The position numbers were made by a program, and so were the translations under genes. The notes below the pieces were generated by a model, which was not told the origin of the DNA, did no database searches, and saw only the letters and a program-made list of their open reading frames with translations. This document shows, piece after piece, positions 60,001 to 64,000 of a stretch of 64,000 nt of DNA. Numbering within the stretch: the first letter of the stretch is position 1; each line of letters opens with the position of its first letter. This DNA comes from Amaranthus tricolor (taxonomy: Eukaryota; Streptophyta; Magnoliopsida; Caryophyllales; Amaranthaceae), in contig NC_080059.1 of the NCBI RefSeq assembly GCF_026212465.1, forward strand, positions 11,957,329 through 12,021,328. The letters run 5' to 3'.

Positions 60001-63000
60001 CATCACTATTGTCAAGTGCTTCTTTGATTCTATCTGTCACAATTCCTGAAAGATAGAATACCTTAGGCTGTTAAGAATTACCACAAAGCAACTACAATGA
60101 AATTTCATGATTTTCCCAACAGCATATCAGTACCTGAAACACCTTTGAAGTCTGACGATTTATCTTCTCGCTGCACAAAGACGCAACCAAGGCACTTACT
60201 GCAGAAAATTTTAATAAACTTATTTCATAAAACAGCCATATATAAGATGAGGGAATGAACCCTTGCCCAAAACACTTATTCCTTAGAATTTAGTAAATGG
60301 AAAAGAAGTTAAGCTAACCTGATGAGGCCAACAAGAGGAAGCTTACCCACTGATCTCTTCACCAAAGAAGTTTTATAAAATATATCAAAACAAGAAAGAA
60401 ATAGGCATGTGTCAGTGTGAATACTAAAAGAATGAATAAGAAAATCTCAAGCCACAACCATAATCAATCAAGGGATGAGATGAATAAACCTTGGCAACAA
60501 AGCTTGGAAATGAAGACGACATGTGGTACAAGATATCCAAATAGGAGATATGGTTTGATATGATTACTCCAGGCCTTTCAGGTTTCTCCGATTGATCTTT
60601 GCTGTCACTCTATAAAATGAACAAAGAGATTTTAGAGCTCGCCCTACTTCCACGGTTACCAATATGGAAGCAACATAACTATAAAAATTAGTTATCTAGG
60701 TACATTAGAGTGACAATTTTAAATTGACAAAGAAATTTTTTTATCCCACGTGCCTCTAGCTACTTGGCTACTTCATCAAACTTGGACCGTTTGTCTCTTT
60801 TCTTTTCCAAAAAACAAAATATCAAAAATTCAAGTGAAACAGATGTCACATGGCCTTTTGTTGAAACAATTACATACTCCATTAAAATAACTTAAAGTGT
60901 CTTTTGAGCATATTGTGCAAATTAAGTAGCTATAGCGTTTGCATCATAAACTAACGAGTATCTTGCACTAATGTCGAAGATAGGTTGTCTTTTGAGGTTA
61001 TGTACACATAAAGGGGAGTTGCACAATAATTTTCCCTAAAATCCCAACTAGCAGCTAGAGTTAAAATACACTGATGCAACTCCAATAGTCTTGTCCGAAA
61101 CCATAGAGCTTGCAACGGTTTATTTTAATCTTTAATAGTTGCACAGATTATTCAGCGCTTTACTTTAGACATGACTTCAAACTATATTAACCATATAAGA
61201 GTTTATATTCATATTGCATCGATATTTAAAATCGATAAACATAGATCATAATGCAACGACATTGTAAGGAATAAAGGATATAGAATAAAATACAGTTAGC
61301 GAAATGAAATTTATTCTGATAAGGAGTAATAGCATCAATTAAATTTATTCATCTAAGAGACACTGGTAGTGACCTAACATTTCAATTTTGTACTATCTTG
61401 TCAAGAAGACAAATAAAGTTTGATTCAGCGCATGTTCTCTTTTACTAAATTAAACAAAATTTAAGTGAGAAGGTGAGAATAATGTACACCTATAGGCTAA
61501 AAGTACTGAACTAAACGGGTGGTACTGAAGTATTAATAAGATGACGAGAACATGTCGTCCCTTAATACCTTAATAATATGCTACTTAAACAAGAGGCATA
61601 TAAATGATGAGAAGCCATAGCAACAAGAGAAAAATTAAGAACTTAAAGATCTCAACGTTGTTATGAGCAAACAAAGTACTACTTAAAAGTCAACCCCCTT
61701 TTGCTATTTCAACCATCTTCATCGTTTCAGACAATTGAGCATCTTGATTCACCATCTCCTTTTAGTCCTTTGGTGAATTCTCACTAGTGCATTCTTTGCG
61801 TTATCATTCTCCCCTACACTTTGTAGACCACGACAAGCATGGATGCTTCCTCAAGCTTAATTTAGGGGGCTTAACTCAAATCAAATATAATGGGTGTTTA
61901 CTGTCAACTGAACTGTAACATGTCATTCCCGTAACGCCAATAAGTGGCTCCCACCTAAGCGGATTTTGGGGAGTTGAATGTCCGCAACTTTACCTTGTTA
62001 TCACTAACAAGTAACAAGGTTATTTCCAATTGGCCCTTAATGGTAACATCATTCGCAACTTCACACAAATAAGAAACGCACAAGATTTACCAAGTAATTT
62101 TTAATACTATCCCTTATTCAATTAGTTGCTACACTTAAATAGAAAGTACTATTAATCCATCATGTGTAAGAAAAATCTCAATGGATGTTTTTCACAACAT
62201 CAACGCTACATACACTTCAATTAGCACAACTAAAGATATTAAGGCTAAAATTAGTGAATTGGATAGCGTAAAGACAAGGAAAGAGTGGACGTATTCATTA
62301 TAATTTGATTTTAAAGAACTTTTAATCTTTAGGCCCATCAAAATAAGAGACATCCATAGCAAACAATTTCAACAGTAGATCCCAATTTACAGTACTTTTA
62401 TTTAGTTCACAATAGAGATGCTTGAATTTCTGTATACCAATGCAAGTTTTTCCATATCATAATTAAACAACAAAGGGAAAAATCAATTCTTCACAAATCA
62501 AATTTATTAAAATCTAAACCACCAAGATGAAAAGGGGCATAAATTTGATACCTCATCAGTGAGTTTGTGATCATGATAAATCTTGGATGTATGAGAAATC
62601 CAATAAAAGCCAAAAGTAAACAACAAAGCCCTAGAGAAAAACCTCCCACTACGAACAATAATCTCTCTTCTCCATCCACGCAAATGAGCATAACCTTCTT
62701 GCTGTTGCTGCTGCTCCGACGTCGGAAAAAGAGTACAAATCTTACAAATCAAGTAATAAATCACAAGTATACTCATCCCAACAACCACTCGAATAGGAAC
62801 CAGCGTTAAAATCGCAAAACCCAGCAATAATTTCTCCATAACCGGAAGTTCTCCAAGTCCCATAGGCCCATAAACATCGTGACGCACATAAGCAGCAAAT
62901 TTCTTCTCCATTTCCTGCAATTCTTCTTTTGTCAACTCTTTTTCATTGTTTGCTTGATCTGGTGATGATGATGATGGAGAATTGGGATTCAAGAGTGGTC

Positions 63001-63091
63001 GTTCGCCATCATCGATTTGTTCTTGTTCTTGTTGTTGAAGGTATTCTTGGGAATTGTTTGTTTGGTTGAGATTTTTGAGCTCGGTTTCCAT
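55586..63091 (-). CDS. LPEAT1: Lysophospholipid (lysophosphatidylethanolamine) acyltransferase LPEAT1
   Basis: Eight exons on the minus strand: 62552-63091, 60490-60609, 60319-60356, 60134-60198, 59977-60045, 58874-59007, 58652-58792 and 55586-55693. They join in phase to 404 residues, close to the roughly 400 of Arabidopsis LPEAT1. The order of features is an acidic, Gln-rich cytosolic N-terminus, FAAYVRHDVYGPMGLGELP, hydrophobic segments around 95-125 (LLLGFAILTLVPIRVVVGMS), and a second near 160-172 (RALLFTFGFYWI). The PlsC acyltransferase motif follows: NHISYLD with His200 and Asp205. Motif III is FPEGTTTNGDFL (FPEG at 276-279), and then come GVRHVILLLCQ and RLPIYYPSKEEKDNP. The enzyme re-acylates lysophosphatidylethanolamine and related lysolipids from acyl-CoA in the endoplasmic reticulum. 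The C-terminus HQKND has no Lys-rich retrieval signal that I can see. The gene is convergent with the JAC1 gene. Confidence 0.95.
56690..56990. mobile_element. Micron-like element 1 in a TA array
   Basis: Bounded on both sides by TA runs (about 56676-56689 and 56991-57021). Ends GGATTTGGATCTTGTGAAAA and AGTGCTTTCATTTGATCCTG are imperfect inverted repeats, with inner AAAGTGGTGAAAACTG mirrored by CAGTTTTCACCACTT and repeated GGTGTACATATTTAGRTGGC-type words. Confidence 0.65.
57022..57306. mobile_element. Micron-like element 2 in the same TA array
   Basis: Starts right after the 31-base TA run and ends before the TA run at 57307-57319. AGATGTAGGATCAAATAAGA and GAGAAGGGTGAAAAGGAT on the left are mirrored by CTTACCCTTTTCATTTTC and CTTCTCATTGAATCCCTC on the right. 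A copy of its left end is found at 3966-3990. Confidence 0.65.
59008..59976 (-). other. LPEAT1 intron 5
   Basis: 0.97 kb intron with no recognised element. Confidence 0.7.
60610..62551 (-). other. LPEAT1 intron 1
   Basis: 1.9 kb intron with an Au-like SINE at 61922-62060 and AT-rich remainder. No gene seen. Confidence 0.75.
61922..62060 (-). mobile_element. Au-like SINE
   Basis: The fullest copy. Plus-strand blocks: CGCCAATAAGTGGCTCCCAC, CTAAGCGGATTTTGGGGAG, TCCGCAACTTTACCTTGTTA, ATTTCCAATTGGCCCTTAAT and CATTCGCAACTTCACACAAA. Read in reverse this is the Au SINE order. Confidence 0.7.
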
Positions 63092-64000
63092 TGCAGTTTC
63101 TTGACAGAAGGATTGTTATTAAGATCTTTGGATGTTGAGTGTTACTCTTTTACTATAACATGATTATAATTGGGCATTCTTACTTTGGGGGTTGTGTGGG
63201 GGACTTTCACATGCTTTTTTAACAAAATAAATAAAAATAAAAATAAATTGAAAATTTTTTTTTTTTGAAAGAAAATTGAAAATAGTTTTAAGAGGAAAAG
63301 GTTGTGAATAAACAAAATTGCTAAATATTAGGGTTGGTAATAATTTGGTGTGATAAATCCAACTTCAATTCAACTTAAAATTAGAAGTTTAAAAATATAT
63401 CAAAAAAAAAAGGAAATGAGAATACCAATTTAAATGATTTTTAAGGATGAGTAAATTAGGTGAGATTCGATCTCAAAATCATGTTTAAAAAGGTGATATT
63501 TATTTAACCTAGATAATTTGTTCTTACTTCATCTTTTTAACAACTTTAGGACCCAAGTATGTCTAAAATGGTCAGACTTAGTCCTAAAATTGAGCATACT
63601 TAAATGTAGAGCAGGTTTGGCTCATGGTAGATTTAAATCTAAAATTATTAAATTTTTAATTAGTAAGTATTATTTATTAATTATCAGAGACAAATAAATT
63701 TTCTAATCAAGTTTTATACTTGCAACCAATACTCTTAAGTTGCTAAGAGTAGTTTATTGGTTAATGAATTAGAGATTCATCAAACATAATTTTTGGTTGT
63801 TTGAAGCAAGCTAGTATGATATTTAGACTATAAAAGTTAAAAGTAATTATACTAAATTATATATATTGGATATTTAGAGTATTAAAGTTAAAAGTTTAAG
63901 TATTTTAATATACTAAAGTTTAAGTATAATAAGTAAAAAAGCCCATGGCAAAATACTATTAAAATAGTAAATACAAACACAAAAATATGGACGAGAATGT
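63092..64000. other. Upstream region of LPEAT1
   Basis: 0.9 kb of AT-rich DNA presumed to hold the LPEAT1 promoter and leader. No clear TATA box, repeat or gene recognised. Confidence 0.65.

Overview
The window is plant nuclear DNA. Five protein-coding genes are broken by AT-rich introns with GT..AG borders, and all five products belong to families found in land plants. The flanking and intronic DNA is full of miniature inverted-repeat elements, SINEs, LINE remnants and LTR pieces. The gene set says dicot. The SINE type and general repeat flavour make me lean towards Caryophyllales (Amaranthaceae in the broad sense), but that is inference and the species is not proven.

Layout. (1) 2238-6344, plus: three-exon GT8 glycosyltransferase of the GUX family, which adds glucuronic acid to xylan. 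(2) 8108-13529, plus: five-exon plastid-targeted NTF2/SnoaL-like protein. (3) 14463-36486, minus: thirteen-exon alpha/beta hydrolase spread over 22 kb and convergent with gene 2; its 7.4 kb third intron contains a probable 2.6 kb solo LTR. (4) 40769-51839, plus: nine-exon auxilin-type J-domain protein, best match JAC1 (chloroplast photorelocation), divergent from gene 3 across a 4.3 kb spacer. (5) 55586-63091, minus: eight-exon lysophospholipid acyltransferase LPEAT1, convergent with gene 4. I assembled each exon chain by hand. In every case intron phases close, the total is a multiple of three, and the family's key residues fall in frame (GT8 DxD, hydrolase GxSxG and GHW, HPD of the J domain, NHx4D and FPEG of the acyltransferase).

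The genes form no operon or obvious cluster. They serve separate tasks: cell-wall xylan, two probable plastid proteins, chloroplast movement, and phospholipid remodelling. The rest is repeats: Stowaway-like MITEs (one nested in another), two elements sitting inside a TA microsatellite, hAT-like MITEs, four Au-like SINE copies, two copies of one LINE 3' end, a tandemly doubled LTR-like promoter segment, and an unusual 0.8 kb foldback element with a palindrome at each end. I saw no tRNA, rRNA, CRISPR array or bacterial or viral gene set. The best candidates for undescribed structures are the palindrome-ended foldback element (17929-18710), the TA-array elements (56690-57306) and the 20-bp-array MITE (44719-45052).
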